DNA of 64,000 bases from Corynebacterium nuruki S6-4 (GTDB lineage Bacteria; Actinomycetota; Actinomycetes; Mycobacteriales; Mycobacteriaceae), in the NCBI RefSeq assembly GCF_007970465.1, contig NZ_CP042429.1, positions 496,001 to 560,000 of the forward strand, read 5' to 3'. A program made the position numbers and the translations under genes. The notes below the pieces were generated by a model that ran no database searches, was not told the origin of the DNA, and worked only from the letters and a program-made list of their open reading frames with translations. Of the stretch, positions 1-7,255 are shown piece after piece. Position 1 is the stretch's first letter; every line of letters starts with the position of its first letter.

Positions 1-183
1 GGCGACTACGAGTGGATCCTCGCCTTCGAGTCCCCGACCCTCGACCGGATCGTGGACCTGATGTACAAGATGCGGTACACCGAGGCCCGCCGGCACGTCC
101 GGGAGGAGATCCCCTTCTTCACCGGCCACCGCGTCAACGGTTCGGACGCCGACCTGACCGGCTTCATCACCGAACTGCCCTGA
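1..183 (+). CDS. hemQ: Coproheme decarboxylase HemQ, C-terminal end (partial)
   Basis: The window opens inside this gene; 60 codons and the TGA remain. The tail reads [19 protein letters not shown], then [18 protein letters not shown], which matches the C-terminal signature of the actinobacterial chlorite-dismutase-like family. HemQ converts coproheme III to heme b in the cytoplasm, the last step of the coproporphyrin-dependent heme pathway. The neighbours support this: in M. tuberculosis the hemQ homologue lies next to msrB and aftC, and both follow here on the opposite strand. The stop is 49 bases from the convergent msrB stop. Catalytic residues lie outside the window. Confidence 0.85.
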   Translation, partial: GDYEWILAFESPTLDRIVDLMYKMRYTEARRHVREEIPFFTGHRVNGSDADLTGFITELP

Positions 184-232
184 TACGCAGGGTCAGTGAG
201 GGCGGCCGGCGCGGTGGGGGTCGGCCGACCGT

Positions 233-712
233 CTACTTCGGCTGCTGCTGCAGCGCCAGACCGTTGATGCAGTAACGCAGATCGGTGGGGGTGTCATAGC
301 CCTCACCGGCGAAGACATGGCCCAGGTGGCCGCCGCAGTTCGCGCACAGCACCTCGGTCCGGCGCGTCCCCAGGGAATCGTCGACGCGCTCGATGACCGC
401 GTCCGAGTCCGCCGGGTCGAAGAAGGACGGCCACCCGCAGTGCGAGTGGAACTTCTCGGTGGAGCGGAACAGCTCCGCGCCGCAGCCGCGGCACACGTAG
501 ACGGCCTCGGTGTCGTCGTCGTTGTAGGGGTGGCTGAAGGGGCGTTCCGTCGCCGCGTGCCGGAGCACCTGGTAGGAGTTCGGGTCGAGACGCTCCCGCC
601 ACTGCTCGTCGGTGAGGGTGGAGAAGTCCTCGATCGGGCCGACCGCCGCGGTCCCGCCGGTGCTGTTCTGGTCAGTCTCAGGTGTCTCAGTTGTCTCGGA
701 TGTCTCAGCCAT
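233..712 (-). CDS. msrB: Peptide-methionine (R)-S-oxide reductase MsrB
   Basis: This 159-residue protein reduces methionine-R-sulfoxide in proteins and so repairs oxidative damage. Two CxxC zinc pairs are visible, CRGC near residue 74 and CANC near residue 122. The motif HSHCGWPSFF lies between them, and the catalytic cysteine sits in RYCING near the C-terminus. About 30 N-terminal residues are low-complexity (Ser/Thr/Glu repeats from a 9-bp tandem repeat) and lie outside the fold. The start ATG overlaps the end of aftC by 8 bases, so the two are probably translationally coupled. The domain is complete and of normal length. Confidence 0.95.
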   Translation of the reverse strand: MAETSETTETPETDQNSTGGTAAVGPIEDFSTLTDEQWRERLDPNSYQVLRHAATERPFSHPYNDDDTEAVYVCRGCGAELFRSTEKFHSHCGWPSFFDPADSDAVIERVDDSLGTRRTEVLCANCGGHLGHVFAGEGYDTPTDLRYCINGLALQQQPK

Positions 713-2063
713 GGTGCCTGTGCCTCGCTGTCGTCGTATCGGAATCTCTGTCCCCAGTTGTAGCGCTTTCGGCGGACGCCGTGTTCCCGGTCATCGTGCG
801 CACCGGGGACAGCAGGTCGCGGACCAGCGCCGCAGGGCCCACCGGCATCCCCGACGCACGCAGCTGCCGCAGCCAGACGACGACGGCGACCGCCGCGGTC
901 AGGACGAGCAGACCCCAGCCCACGGTGCCGCGGGTGTACTCCAGGACCCGGCCGACGGACTCCCAGCGGTCCGAGGTCCAGGAGTCGGGGGCCATGCAGC
1001 AGAAGACCCCGGCCCAGGCGACGGCGTTGTGCATCACCGAGCGGGAGCAGAAGACGGTGAAGATCATCGGCAGCAGCATCATCGAGTAGTACATCTGGCC
1101 CAGCGTGCTGACGAGGAACACCCCGGTCAGCAGCACACCGGTCGACGTCGCCGCCCAGAGGAAGGGGGCGGACTCACGCCACCACAGCAGGCCGAGCACC
1201 GCCACCGCCACGGCGACCGCCGCGATGACCTGGAACACCGGCACGATGCCGGCGGGGAGACCGTAGTGCGCGCCGACCCCGGAGATCGACGAGTTCGCGT
1301 AGTCGCGGACCTCGCCGAGATAGGGGGCGACGATGTCGAGGTAGTCCCCGGGCCGGGTCATGAGCGGCCAGGCGATGACATTGGCGAGCACCGGCACGGC
1401 GATACCGGTGCCGAGCGTGGCCCACTGGCGCCGCACCAGCGGCAGAAACAGCAGGACCGCGAACTGCGGCTTCACCGTGATCGCCAGGCCGAGCGCCAGT
1501 CCGGCCAGTACCCCGGACCAGCGGATCCGGTCGCGGGCGAGCAGCAGGGCGAGGAACAGCACCTCGAGCAGCAGCAGAACACCGTTGACGTTCGTGAACA
1601 GGAGCGTGTTGGTCACCGACTCGGTGGCGAAGACCAGGAAGAGGGAGACCGGCCACACCGGCCCGGAGAGACGGCGTCCGACGAGAACGGTGAGCAGCGC
1701 GAGGGCGGCGACGATCGCGACGGCGTCGGCGGCGATGAGCAGTGCACGGCCGGCCTCCTGCGACAGCGCGCCCAGCGGGCTGAGGACCAGGGTGCCGCCG
1801 GGGGAGTAGAGGTAGTGCGGGTCGTCGCCCGAGTAGTCCTCGGTGTAGACGGCCACCCCGGTGACGAAGCGGTGGACCGCGGCCCAGACCGTCGAGAAAT
1901 CGTCGGTCGGGTGGTTGTTGTACGGGGTGATCACGATCCGGTGGATCATCGTCAGGACCGCGAGCGGCCATGCCGCCCGGGTCAGGATCCGCGGGGCACG
2001 TGCTGCGGCCGAAGGACGGACGGGGTGCGGGGTCGCGGAATCGGGGAGTCTGGTGCTGGTCAC
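705..2063 (-). CDS. aftC: GT87-type membrane glycosyltransferase, probable alpha-(1->3)-arabinofuranosyltransferase AftC
   Basis: A 452-residue polytopic protein with about ten hydrophobic segments and a short cytoplasmic tail. Between the first two membrane segments lies the acidic stretch NHPTDDFSTVW, followed by YSPGG; this Asp pair in the first extracytoplasmic loop is typical of GT-C enzymes that use decaprenyl-phospho-sugars. AftC branches the arabinan of arabinogalactan and lipoarabinomannan. The call rests on fold plus synteny, because the M. tuberculosis homologue also sits beside msrB. I chose the GTG at 2063 because a TATGAT hexamer ends seven bases before it, which suggests leaderless translation. 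An upstream ATG at 2087 would add eight residues but would span the -10 box. GT87 mannosyltransferases are the main alternative. Confidence 0.75.
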   Translation of the reverse strand: MTSTRLPDSATPHPVRPSAAARAPRILTRAAWPLAVLTMIHRIVITPYNNHPTDDFSTVWAAVHRFVTGVAVYTEDYSGDDPHYLYSPGGTLVLSPLGALSQEAGRALLIAADAVAIVAALALLTVLVGRRLSGPVWPVSLFLVFATESVTNTLLFTNVNGVLLLLEVLFLALLLARDRIRWSGVLAGLALGLAITVKPQFAVLLFLPLVRRQWATLGTGIAVPVLANVIAWPLMTRPGDYLDIVAPYLGEVRDYANSSISGVGAHYGLPAGIVPVFQVIAAVAVAVAVLGLLWWRESAPFLWAATSTGVLLTGVFLVSTLGQMYYSMMLLPMIFTVFCSRSVMHNAVAWAGVFCCMAPDSWTSDRWESVGRVLEYTRGTVGWGLLVLTAAVAVVVWLRQLRASGMPVGPAALVRDLLSPVRTMTGNTASAESATTGDRDSDTTTARHRHHG

Positions 2064-2069
2064 CACTGC

Positions 2070-2075
2070 ATCATA
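2070..2075 (-). promoter_or_regulatory. -10 box of aftC-msrB, leaderless arrangement
   Basis: TATGAT on the minus strand, close to the TATAAT consensus. The predicted transcription start falls on the GTG at 2063, so the mRNA would have no 5' leader. I see no clear -35 box. Confidence 0.55.
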
Positions 2076-2119
2076 TCGGCAGGTCATCCCGCCGGGGCAG
2101 ATTGGGGCGTACCGGCGAC

Positions 2120-2152
2120 GATCCGGCTCTGATCCGGCTCTGATCCGGCGCT
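2120..2152. repeat. Three tandem copies of an 11-bp unit
   Basis: GATCCGGCTCT occurs twice exactly, and a third copy has one change. It lies upstream of aftC. No function is apparent. Confidence 0.8.
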
Positions 2153-2183
2153 GTCGGCTGTCGGGTCACCTGATGGACGTGAA

Positions 2184-2251
2184 CGTCGGATACTGCACTG
2201 TGTGGCACCGTTTCGGTCCGCTCGGCGGTGACAGGGAGTGCAGTATCGACG
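2184..2251. repeat. Long imperfect palindrome (hairpin)
   Basis: ATACTGCACT at 2190-2199 is exactly inverted at 2237-2246. CGTCG flanks both arms outside, and CACCG/CGGTG pairs inside. The resulting hairpin is about 68 nt long, upstream of aftC. It could be a small palindromic element, an attenuator or a structured RNA; nothing downstream settles which. Confidence 0.7.
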
Positions 2252-2281
2252 GAGCGGGCGGGTGCCGGGGAGATGCACAAA

Positions 2282-2690
2282 CCGGGTTAATGGTCAAAAA
2301 GTGTGTCCGGGTTCCAGCCTCCACAGCAGGTCACCACCCTGAAAACGGCCCCGAATGGCTCCCGGACAGCTATTCGCCCAGGGTGCGTGACAAAGCCATA
2401 CCCATATGTCCTACGCGGCCGGGCGTCTGGAGCGCCAGGATCGGGTCACTGTCGACAACGCCGTGCCACACGTCGTAGAGAACCGGCATCTGACAGGTCA
2501 ACACGTCCTGACCGGGACATACCGAGGGTTACAGCGGTGCGTGCACGGTGGCAGAGATCCTGGTCGTCTCCGAGGCCCCAAGCCGACCAGAGGGTCTGCG
2601 AGGCTGCACGCACCTCCGCCGGTCGTCCGGTCTCCCCGACCCGAACTCCTCGACACGCCCACAAAAGACACACATTCTGACCATTAACCC
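2282..2690. mobile_element. MITE-like element (about 409 bp) with 24-bp inverted ends
   Basis: The sequence at 2284-2307 begins GGGTTAATGGTCA. It is inverted at 2667-2690 with 22 of 24 positions matching. The hexamer CACAAA lies immediately outside the right end (2691-2696) and two bases outside the left end (2276-2281), which fits a 6-bp target duplication. I find no convincing coding sequence inside. This is the layout of a non-autonomous miniature transposable element, or of a decayed insertion sequence. It lies just past the terminator of tRNA-Val. The parent family is unknown to me. Confidence 0.55.
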
Positions 2691-2696
2691 CACAAA

Positions 2697-2743
2697 GCCC
2701 CGGTGCGCCAGGCCAGAGTTGGATCTGGCCGGCGCACCGGGGC
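2697..2743 (-). terminator. Terminator downstream of tRNA-Val(CAC)
   Basis: A 13-bp perfect stem (GCCCCGGTGCGCC with its inverse) encloses a second stem, GGCCAG/CTGGCC. On the minus strand it is followed by TTTGTGG. Its place directly 3' of the tRNA supports a terminator role. Confidence 0.75.
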
Positions 2744-2752
2744 GGTGTTCTG

Positions 2753-2824
2753 TGGTCCCAGCTGGGATCGAACCAGCGACCTTTCCGGTGTGAACGGAAC
2801 GCTCTTCCACTGAGCCATGGGACC
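2753..2824 (-). tRNA. tRNA-Val (CAC)
   Basis: Read on the minus strand, this is a complete 72-nt cloverleaf. The acceptor stem is GGTCCCA/TGGGACC with discriminator A, the D-arm contains GCTCAGTGGAAGAGC, and the T-arm reads GCTGGTTCGATCCCAGC. The anticodon arm TTCCG-TTCACAC-CGGAA gives anticodon CAC (valine). CCA is not encoded. Confidence 0.96.
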
Positions 2825-2841
2825 GCTCGGGAACGGCAGTA

Positions 2842-2847
2842 AATGTA
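2842..2847 (-). promoter_or_regulatory. Possible -10 box for tRNA-Val(CAC)
   Basis: TACATT on the minus strand lies about 18 bases before the mature 5' end. A weak TTCCGG stands 17 bases further upstream. Confidence 0.35.
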
Positions 2848-3296
2848 ACACCTGTCGCGTGGTTCCGGAAAACCGCGAGGTCAGCCGGGGTAACGGTGGC
2901 GCCCGCGGAATCACATGGTGTCGCATCGTGTCGCACTGTGTCGCATCTGCCGTGCGGGCCGCCGGGTTCGTGCCGTGTCTCCGGCAGGGACTGCCCATGT
3001 CCACCGCGGAGGCTGCGGTCGGCGGTACGGGGACTGCGGTGCCGGTTGTCTGTCACTGACGGCGACAGTCGGTGTTCCGCGGTGTGTTGCGGAAGAAGAG
3101 GGGGAAGGAAGAGAAGAGTGGGGAGAAGAGGTGAGGTCAGGAGAAGCGAGGGAGGTAGGGGGTGGCTGAGGGGAGCGGGTCCGCGGGGTGGACGTGGCCG
3201 ACCCGGTCTGTGCGGGCCGGTTAATCACACCGATGTCATCCCGATTGCGCCCTGTCAGCCTGCCTCGGCGTCCGGAAATCGTTGTGACCTGCGTGT
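2848..3296. other. Gene-free stretch with a 10-bp repeat and a purine-rich tract
   Basis: I see no gene here. A 10-bp unit (GTGTCGCATC, one copy varied) is repeated three times at 2918-2947. From 3091 to about 3178 the plus strand is roughly 90% purine, including 28 uninterrupted G/A bases at 3091-3118. The end of the stretch leads into the tRNA-array promoter. Confidence 0.6.
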
Positions 3297-3325
3297 TTGT
3301 GCCTCTGTGGCGGAACCGCTAAAGT
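3297..3325 (+). promoter_or_regulatory. Promoter of the tRNA array
   Basis: TTGTGC at 3297-3302 and TAAAGT at 3320-3325 are separated by exactly 17 bases. They end 25 bases before the first tRNA. This is one of the few places in the window with both promoter hexamers recognisable. Confidence 0.6.
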
Positions 3326-3350
3326 TCATTCCCGCACCGCAACGGTGCAT

Positions 3351-3423
3351 GCGGATGTAGCGCAGTTGGTAGCGCATAACCTTGCCAAGGTTAGGGTCGC
3401 GAGTTCGAGTCTCGTCATCCGCT
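3351..3423 (+). tRNA. tRNA-Gly (GCC), copy 1
   Basis: Full 73-nt cloverleaf: acceptor GCGGATG/CATCCGC with discriminator T, anticodon arm TAACC-TTGCCAA-GGTTA (anticodon GCC), T-loop TTCGAGT. First gene of a six-tRNA array. Copies 2 and 3 at 3683 and 3908 are identical. Confidence 0.97.
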
Positions 3424-3492
3424 CAGGATATCCATTTCCCTCTCGTCTCCCGGGACGGTAGGGTCGGAGTCCGAACGAGGCGGAGACGCCAC

Positions 3493-3564
3493 GGTGGAAT
3501 GGCTGAGTGGCTTAGGCAACGGTCTGCAAAACCGTGTACACGGGTTCGATTCCCGTTTCCACCT
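3493..3564 (+). tRNA. tRNA-Cys (GCA)
   Basis: A 72-nt cloverleaf with acceptor GGTGGAA/TTCCACC and discriminator T. The anticodon loop CTGCAAA gives GCA (cysteine). It is the only single-copy member of the array. Confidence 0.96.
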
Positions 3565-3570
3565 CGCAGC

Positions 3571-3642
3571 GCGCGTTTAGCTCAGCGGGAGAGCGCTTCC
3601 CTGACACGGAAGAGGTCACTGGTTCGATCCCAGTATCGCGCA
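3571..3642 (+). tRNA. tRNA-Val (GAC), copy 1
   Basis: A 72-nt cloverleaf with acceptor GCGCGTT/ATCGCGC (one T-T mismatch), anticodon arm CTTCC-CTGACAC-GGAAG (anticodon GAC) and discriminator A. It is identical to the copy at 3796. Confidence 0.95.
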
Positions 3643-3682
3643 CGAACAGGTCGCCTGTGGTGGCCTGGTCACAAGTGAAAAT

Positions 3683-3755
3683 GCGGATGTAGCGCAGTTG
3701 GTAGCGCATAACCTTGCCAAGGTTAGGGTCGCGAGTTCGAGTCTCGTCATCCGCT
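3683..3755 (+). tRNA. tRNA-Gly (GCC), copy 2
   Basis: Identical to copy 1. Together with tRNA-Val copy 1 it forms a 186-nt block repeated exactly at 3795-3980. Confidence 0.97.
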
Positions 3756-3795
3756 CCACTCCCGTCCGGACCTCGGTCCGGGCACGAGGGAGCCC

Positions 3796-3867
3796 GCGCG
3801 TTTAGCTCAGCGGGAGAGCGCTTCCCTGACACGGAAGAGGTCACTGGTTCGATCCCAGTATCGCGCA
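3796..3867 (+). tRNA. tRNA-Val (GAC), copy 2
   Basis: Identical to tRNA-Val copy 1, including the downstream 40-nt spacer that leads into the third tRNA-Gly. Confidence 0.95.
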
Positions 3868-3907
3868 CGAACAGGTCGCCTGTGGTGGCCTGGTCACAAG
3901 TGAAAAT

Positions 3908-3980
3908 GCGGATGTAGCGCAGTTGGTAGCGCATAACCTTGCCAAGGTTAGGGTCGCGAGTTCGAGTCTCGTCATCCGCT
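3908..3980 (+). tRNA. tRNA-Gly (GCC), copy 3
   Basis: Identical to copies 1 and 2. It is the last gene of the array and is followed by a terminator hairpin 12 bases later. Confidence 0.97.
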
Positions 3981-3992
3981 CAGAAGCCACGG

Positions 3993-4020
3993 AGGCCCGG
4001 TACCCCAGGTACCGGGCCTT
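3993..4020 (+). terminator. Terminator of the tRNA array
   Basis: AGGCCCGGTACC pairs with GGTACCGGGCCT around a 4-nt loop and is followed by TCGTCGTCG. The stem is strong and lies directly after the last tRNA. Confidence 0.8.
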
Positions 4021-4668
4021 CGTCGTCGTATCTGCGGGGCGCCAGGTACCGGGGTCGAGGGTCGGGGGTCAGGGTGATCCGGGGTGTCGCCGACGCCGAT
4101 GTGCCGGCGGTGGCAGCGGTCACGGTGGAGTGGCAGCGCATCTGTCCGGGCGGCAGCGGAAAATGTCGTTCACCATAGGGGTGATCGACGTTTACCGCTG
4201 CCGGTCCGTCAGAACCGCTGCCGGCCGGAGGTTCTGAGGGTGCGCTGGCCCGCCAGCGAGTGAGAATCCCGGGCACGATGCTCTGTCGCGGGCGCAGGCG
4301 CGGCGGAAGGGCCGGGCTCCGGGATTCTGCGCCGACTTGTTGGATTGGCACTGCCACGAGATGGCCGAAATGTCGGCGGAAATGCCGGCGCGCCCCTGCT
4401 ACGGGTCCGGGAGCTGCCCCGGCGACCCGGCAACTCCACGACCCCCGGTATGAGCCCCATCACGGCGGGCTATCCGGGCTGGCAGATCCGGGCAGGTCAC
4501 GGGCTAGGGTGGGAGGGGAACAGGGAGTCCGCGTACCCCCGACGGCACCACCCGCCGGACCCCGGCGGGAACCACCGGGTCAGCGGCACCGACTGATAGT
4601 CCGGTGGTGCATGTGCGCCACCCGACGCGAAGGACCCCAGAACACACCGGAAGAGGGAGAACCCGAGG
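4021..4668 (+). other. Gene-free 648-bp gap upstream of copC, rich in inverted repeats
   Basis: I could not support a gene here. Three hairpins lie close together: CAGAACC (4210-4216)/GGTTCTG (4230-4236), CGCTGG (4243-4248)/CCAGCG (4253-4258), and AGAATCCCGG (4263-4272)/CCGGGATTCT (4319-4328). The last 170 bases form the copC leader. Part of it (GGGGAACAGGGAGTCC) faintly recalls a cobalamin riboswitch, but the conserved core is absent. Confidence 0.5.
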
Positions 4669-5259
4669 ATGACATCAAGCCGTATCCGCCGCATGACCAT
4701 GGCACCAGCGCTGGCAGGTGCCCTGTTCGCCGCCGGCGGTGTTGTCGGGGCATCCTCCCTGCTGCCTGCCGCCGTCGCCCACGACGGCCTCGTCGCGGCG
4801 ACCCCGGGGCAGGACGCCACCGTGGACGCCGCCCCGACCACGATCACCCTCGAATTCTCGGGGGAGCCGCGACCGGACTTCAACACGGTCGCCCTCTCCC
4901 GCGACGGGGAGGTCGTGGCCTCCGGGACCCCGGATCTCGACGGCCGGACCCTGACACTGGACATCCCCTCGGACGTGACCCTCGCCGACGGTGACTACAC
5001 CGTCGGCTACCAGATCACCTCCTCGGACGGACACCCCACACGCGGCAGCTACAACTTCACGCTCGCCGCCGGTGGGACGTCGACTGACGGGGCGTCCGGA
5101 CAGGGTGCTGCGACAGACAGTCCGGCCGCCTCCGCCGACTCCGACAGTGGGCTGCCCGGCTGGGCGAAGCCGCTGCTCGGCGTCGCCGGGGTGATCGTGC
5201 TGATCGGCGTGATCGTCGTCCTGGTCACGCAGCTGCGTCGGACCCGTCACGACCGGTGA
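4669..5259 (+). CDS. copC: Exported CopC-domain copper-binding protein with C-terminal membrane anchor
   Basis: A 196-residue secreted protein. A signal peptide ends at VAHDGL, which places a histidine at the mature N-terminus, as in CopC copper(II) sites. The CopC fold covers roughly residues 38-130 and ends with SSDGHPTRGSYNF, which holds the second conserved histidine. A Ser/Ala-rich linker leads to one membrane helix (about residues 163-188) and a basic cytoplasmic tail. GAGG stands just before the ATG. It lies 40 bp from a PCu(A)C-type copper chaperone and then a Tat-exported peroxidase, so the three probably form one operon for copper handling outside the membrane. No CopD partner is present in the window. 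Confidence 0.88.
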   Translation: MTSSRIRRMTMAPALAGALFAAGGVVGASSLLPAAVAHDGLVAATPGQDATVDAAPTTITLEFSGEPRPDFNTVALSRDGEVVASGTPDLDGRTLTLDIPSDVTLADGDYTVGYQITSSDGHPTRGSYNFTLAAGGTSTDGASGQGAATDSPAASADSDSGLPGWAKPLLGVAGVIVLIGVIVVLVTQLRRTRHDR

Positions 5260-5299
5260 CGGCCAGTATCGACTAGAGACACAAGAGAAGAGAGCAACC

Positions 5300-5983
5300 G
5301 TGAACATTTCCCGCTCCACCGGACGCCGCCTCACCGTGGCGGCCTTTGCTGCGACCCTCAGCCTCGGCGTCGCCGGCCTCACGGCCTGTGGTGACGACTC
5401 GGACGGGGACCAGGCCACCACCACTGCGGCCGGTACCTCGGCCGGTACCTCGGCCGGTACCTCGGCCGGTACCTCGGCCGCAACTTCGGACGCTGCCGCC
5501 GATGCCGTCACCCTCAAGGACGGCTACGTCGGCGCGAAGGCGGCGGACAAGGCGATGACGGCGGTCTTCGGTGACCTGACCAACACCACCGACAAGGACA
5601 TCCATCTGACGAAGGTCACCGGTGACCTGCCGGGGATGTACCAGTACCACGAGGTCGTCAACGGGGTGATGAAGGAGATGGACGACGGTCTCGTCGTCCC
5701 CGCCGGTGGCAGTGTCCACATGGCACCCGGTGGGCACCACATCATGGTCATGGACAACCATGACGACATCGCCGCCGGTGACGTGCTGACCCTCACCCTC
5801 ACCGCGGAGGACGGCACGACCTACACCCTCAAGGACATCCCGGTGCGGGTCCAGCAGTCGGGCCACGAGGACTACGGCACCGACGGCATGGCCGACAGCA
5901 GTGACAGCGGTGACGGCAGCGGCCACGGCGGCGACGGTCACGGCGGTATGAGCGGTACGGATATGGATCATGCCGGGCACTGA
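5300..5983 (+). CDS. PCu(A)C-type copper chaperone lipoprotein
   Basis: A 227-residue lipoprotein with lipobox LTAC at about residue 30. A Thr/Ala-rich linker contains four GTSA repeats. The PCu(A)C domain runs from about residue 70 to 190. Metal ligands fit the family pattern: MYQYHEV and VMKEM, then VHMAPGGHHIMVM. The C-terminal 40 residues form a second, disordered metal-binding region rich in Asp, His, Gly and Met (GHGGDGHGGMSG, ending DMDHAGH). Such proteins deliver copper(I) to extracytoplasmic targets, classically cytochrome oxidase. The end of the gene overlaps the start of the peroxidase gene by 14 bases, which indicates coupling. Confidence 0.88.
   Translation: MNISRSTGRRLTVAAFAATLSLGVAGLTACGDDSDGDQATTTAAGTSAGTSAGTSAGTSAATSDAAADAVTLKDGYVGAKAADKAMTAVFGDLTNTTDKDIHLTKVTGDLPGMYQYHEVVNGVMKEMDDGLVVPAGGSVHMAPGGHHIMVMDNHDDIAAGDVLTLTLTAEDGTTYTLKDIPVRVQQSGHEDYGTDGMADSSDSGDGSGHGGDGHGGMSGTDMDHAGH
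5432..5479 (+). repeat. Four exact tandem copies of a 12-bp coding repeat
   Basis: GGTACCTCGGCC is repeated four times and encodes the GTSA repeats of the chaperone linker. Gain or loss of a unit keeps the frame, so the linker length can vary between strains. Confidence 0.95.
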
Positions 5984-7238
5984 CGCAGGCCCTGACACGG
6001 GTACCACCCGGTTCACCCGCCGGCGTTTCCTCGGCGGACTCGGTGTGCTCGGGGCGACGGCGGCGGTCTCCACGACGGCCGCCTGCGCCACCGACGACGA
6101 CCGTGACCCGGGCGAGACCGCCGGGCGTGCGGCTGCGGCCGCGGCGTCCGCCACCGTCGCGTTCGACGGGCCCCATCAGGCGGGGATCGCCACGCCGTCC
6201 CAGTCGCACAACACCACCGTCGCGTTCTCGCTGCGTGACGGGGTGGGACGCCGTGAGATCCAGCGTCTGCTGCGGATCTGGACCGGTGACGCCCGTCGCC
6301 TCTGCTCCGGGGAGAAGGTCCTCGCCGACCTCGAACCCGAACTGTCGGTCAACCCGGCGAACTTGACGATCACCTGTGGCTTCGGTCGGGGACTGTACCG
6401 GCGTGCCGGTCTCGCCGACGCGGCGCCGGAGTGGCTCACCCCGCTGCCGGGGTTCGCCGGTGACCGGCTCGACGACCGGTGGGGTGAGCGGGACCTGGTC
6501 CTGCAGCTCTGCGGCGACGACCGCACCACTGTCTCGCATGCGTTGCGGGTCCTGGTGCGCGGCGGCGCCGACTATGCCCGCCCGTCATGGACGCAGACCG
6601 GGTTCCTCGATATCCCGGTGGCCGCCGACGGCAGTCACGGCACCCCACGGAACCTCTTCGGGTTCAAGGACGGCACTGTCAACCCCCGGACCGACGGGGA
6701 GTTCGACGCCCAGGTATGGAACCCGGACGGCGGCAGCTGCATGATCGTCCGGCGGATCGCCTTCGACATGCCGCTGTGGGAGGAGGCCGACCGGGTGACC
6801 CGGGAGGTCTCGATGGGCCGGGACATCCCGGAGGGCGCGCCGCTCAGCGGCGGTGACGAGTTCACCGCCCCGGATCCCGGGAAGGTCGGCGCCGACGGGC
6901 TGCCGCTCATCGACACGCATTCGCATGTCGCTCTGGCGACGGCGACCGGGCGTGACGAGGCGCAGCGGCTGCTGCGGCGGGCGTACAACTACGATCTGCC
7001 GGTCACCGGTGCCCGTGCGGACACCCTGGCGGACGCCGACCTGGTGGCACTGTCGGACACCGGGCTGATCTTCACCTGTTTCCAGCGGGACCCCCGGACG
7101 TCGTTCATCCCGGTGCAGCGCCGGCTGGCGGACGGGGACCGGCTCAACGAATGGATCACCCACGTCGGCTCGGCGGTGTTCCACGTCCCGGGCGGGACGG
7201 ATCCGGACGGCTACTGGGGGCAGGGCATCCTCGGCTGA
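5970..7238 (+). CDS. Tat-exported dye-decolourising (DyP/EfeB-type) heme peroxidase
   Basis: A 422-residue protein with a twin-arginine signal (RRRFLGGLG near residue 16) and a possible lipobox-like AAC near residue 37. The DyP signature GFKDGT lies around residue 231 with its catalytic Asp. The histidine in DTHSHVALA near residue 315 is the likely proximal heme ligand. DyP peroxidases use hydrogen peroxide to oxidise dyes and phenolics; EfeB relatives have been linked to heme or iron handling. The start ATG overlaps the upstream chaperone gene, so the copper proteins and the peroxidase are made together. The Tat signal shows that it is exported folded with its heme. Confidence 0.92.
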   Translation: MPGTDAGPDTGTTRFTRRRFLGGLGVLGATAAVSTTAACATDDDRDPGETAGRAAAAAASATVAFDGPHQAGIATPSQSHNTTVAFSLRDGVGRREIQRLLRIWTGDARRLCSGEKVLADLEPELSVNPANLTITCGFGRGLYRRAGLADAAPEWLTPLPGFAGDRLDDRWGERDLVLQLCGDDRTTVSHALRVLVRGGADYARPSWTQTGFLDIPVAADGSHGTPRNLFGFKDGTVNPRTDGEFDAQVWNPDGGSCMIVRRIAFDMPLWEEADRVTREVSMGRDIPEGAPLSGGDEFTAPDPGKVGADGLPLIDTHSHVALATATGRDEAQRLLRRAYNYDLPVTGARADTLADADLVALSDTGLIFTCFQRDPRTSFIPVQRRLADGDRLNEWITHVGSAVFHVPGGTDPDGYWGQGILG

Positions 7239-7249
7239 GACGCGGCTAG

Positions 7250-7255
7250 TACAGT
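7250..7255 (+). promoter_or_regulatory. -10 box of thrS
   Basis: TACAGT lies 69 bases before the thrS start codon. No good -35 is visible, and the leader shows no T-box core. Confidence 0.45.

Larger units (their letters stand above)
3570..3980 (+). repeat. Exact 186-nt duplication of a tRNA-Val/tRNA-Gly block
   Basis: Positions 3570-3755 and 3795-3980 are identical, including the tRNAs and the intergenic spacer CGAACAGGTCGCC... to AAAAT. A different 39-nt linker separates the two blocks. The identity of the spacer points to a recent tandem duplication or ongoing gene conversion. Confidence 0.93.

Noticed and set aside
4500..4600. Possible cobalamin riboswitch before copC
   Set aside because: GGGGAACAGGGAGTCC recalls the start of such elements, but the conserved central box and the closing GCCACTG are missing.
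4260..4994. Plus-strand reading frame of about 244 codons spanning the copC start
   Set aside because: It is out of frame with copC, rich in Arg/Pro and lacks any recognised pattern. copC itself has a signal peptide and conserved domain.
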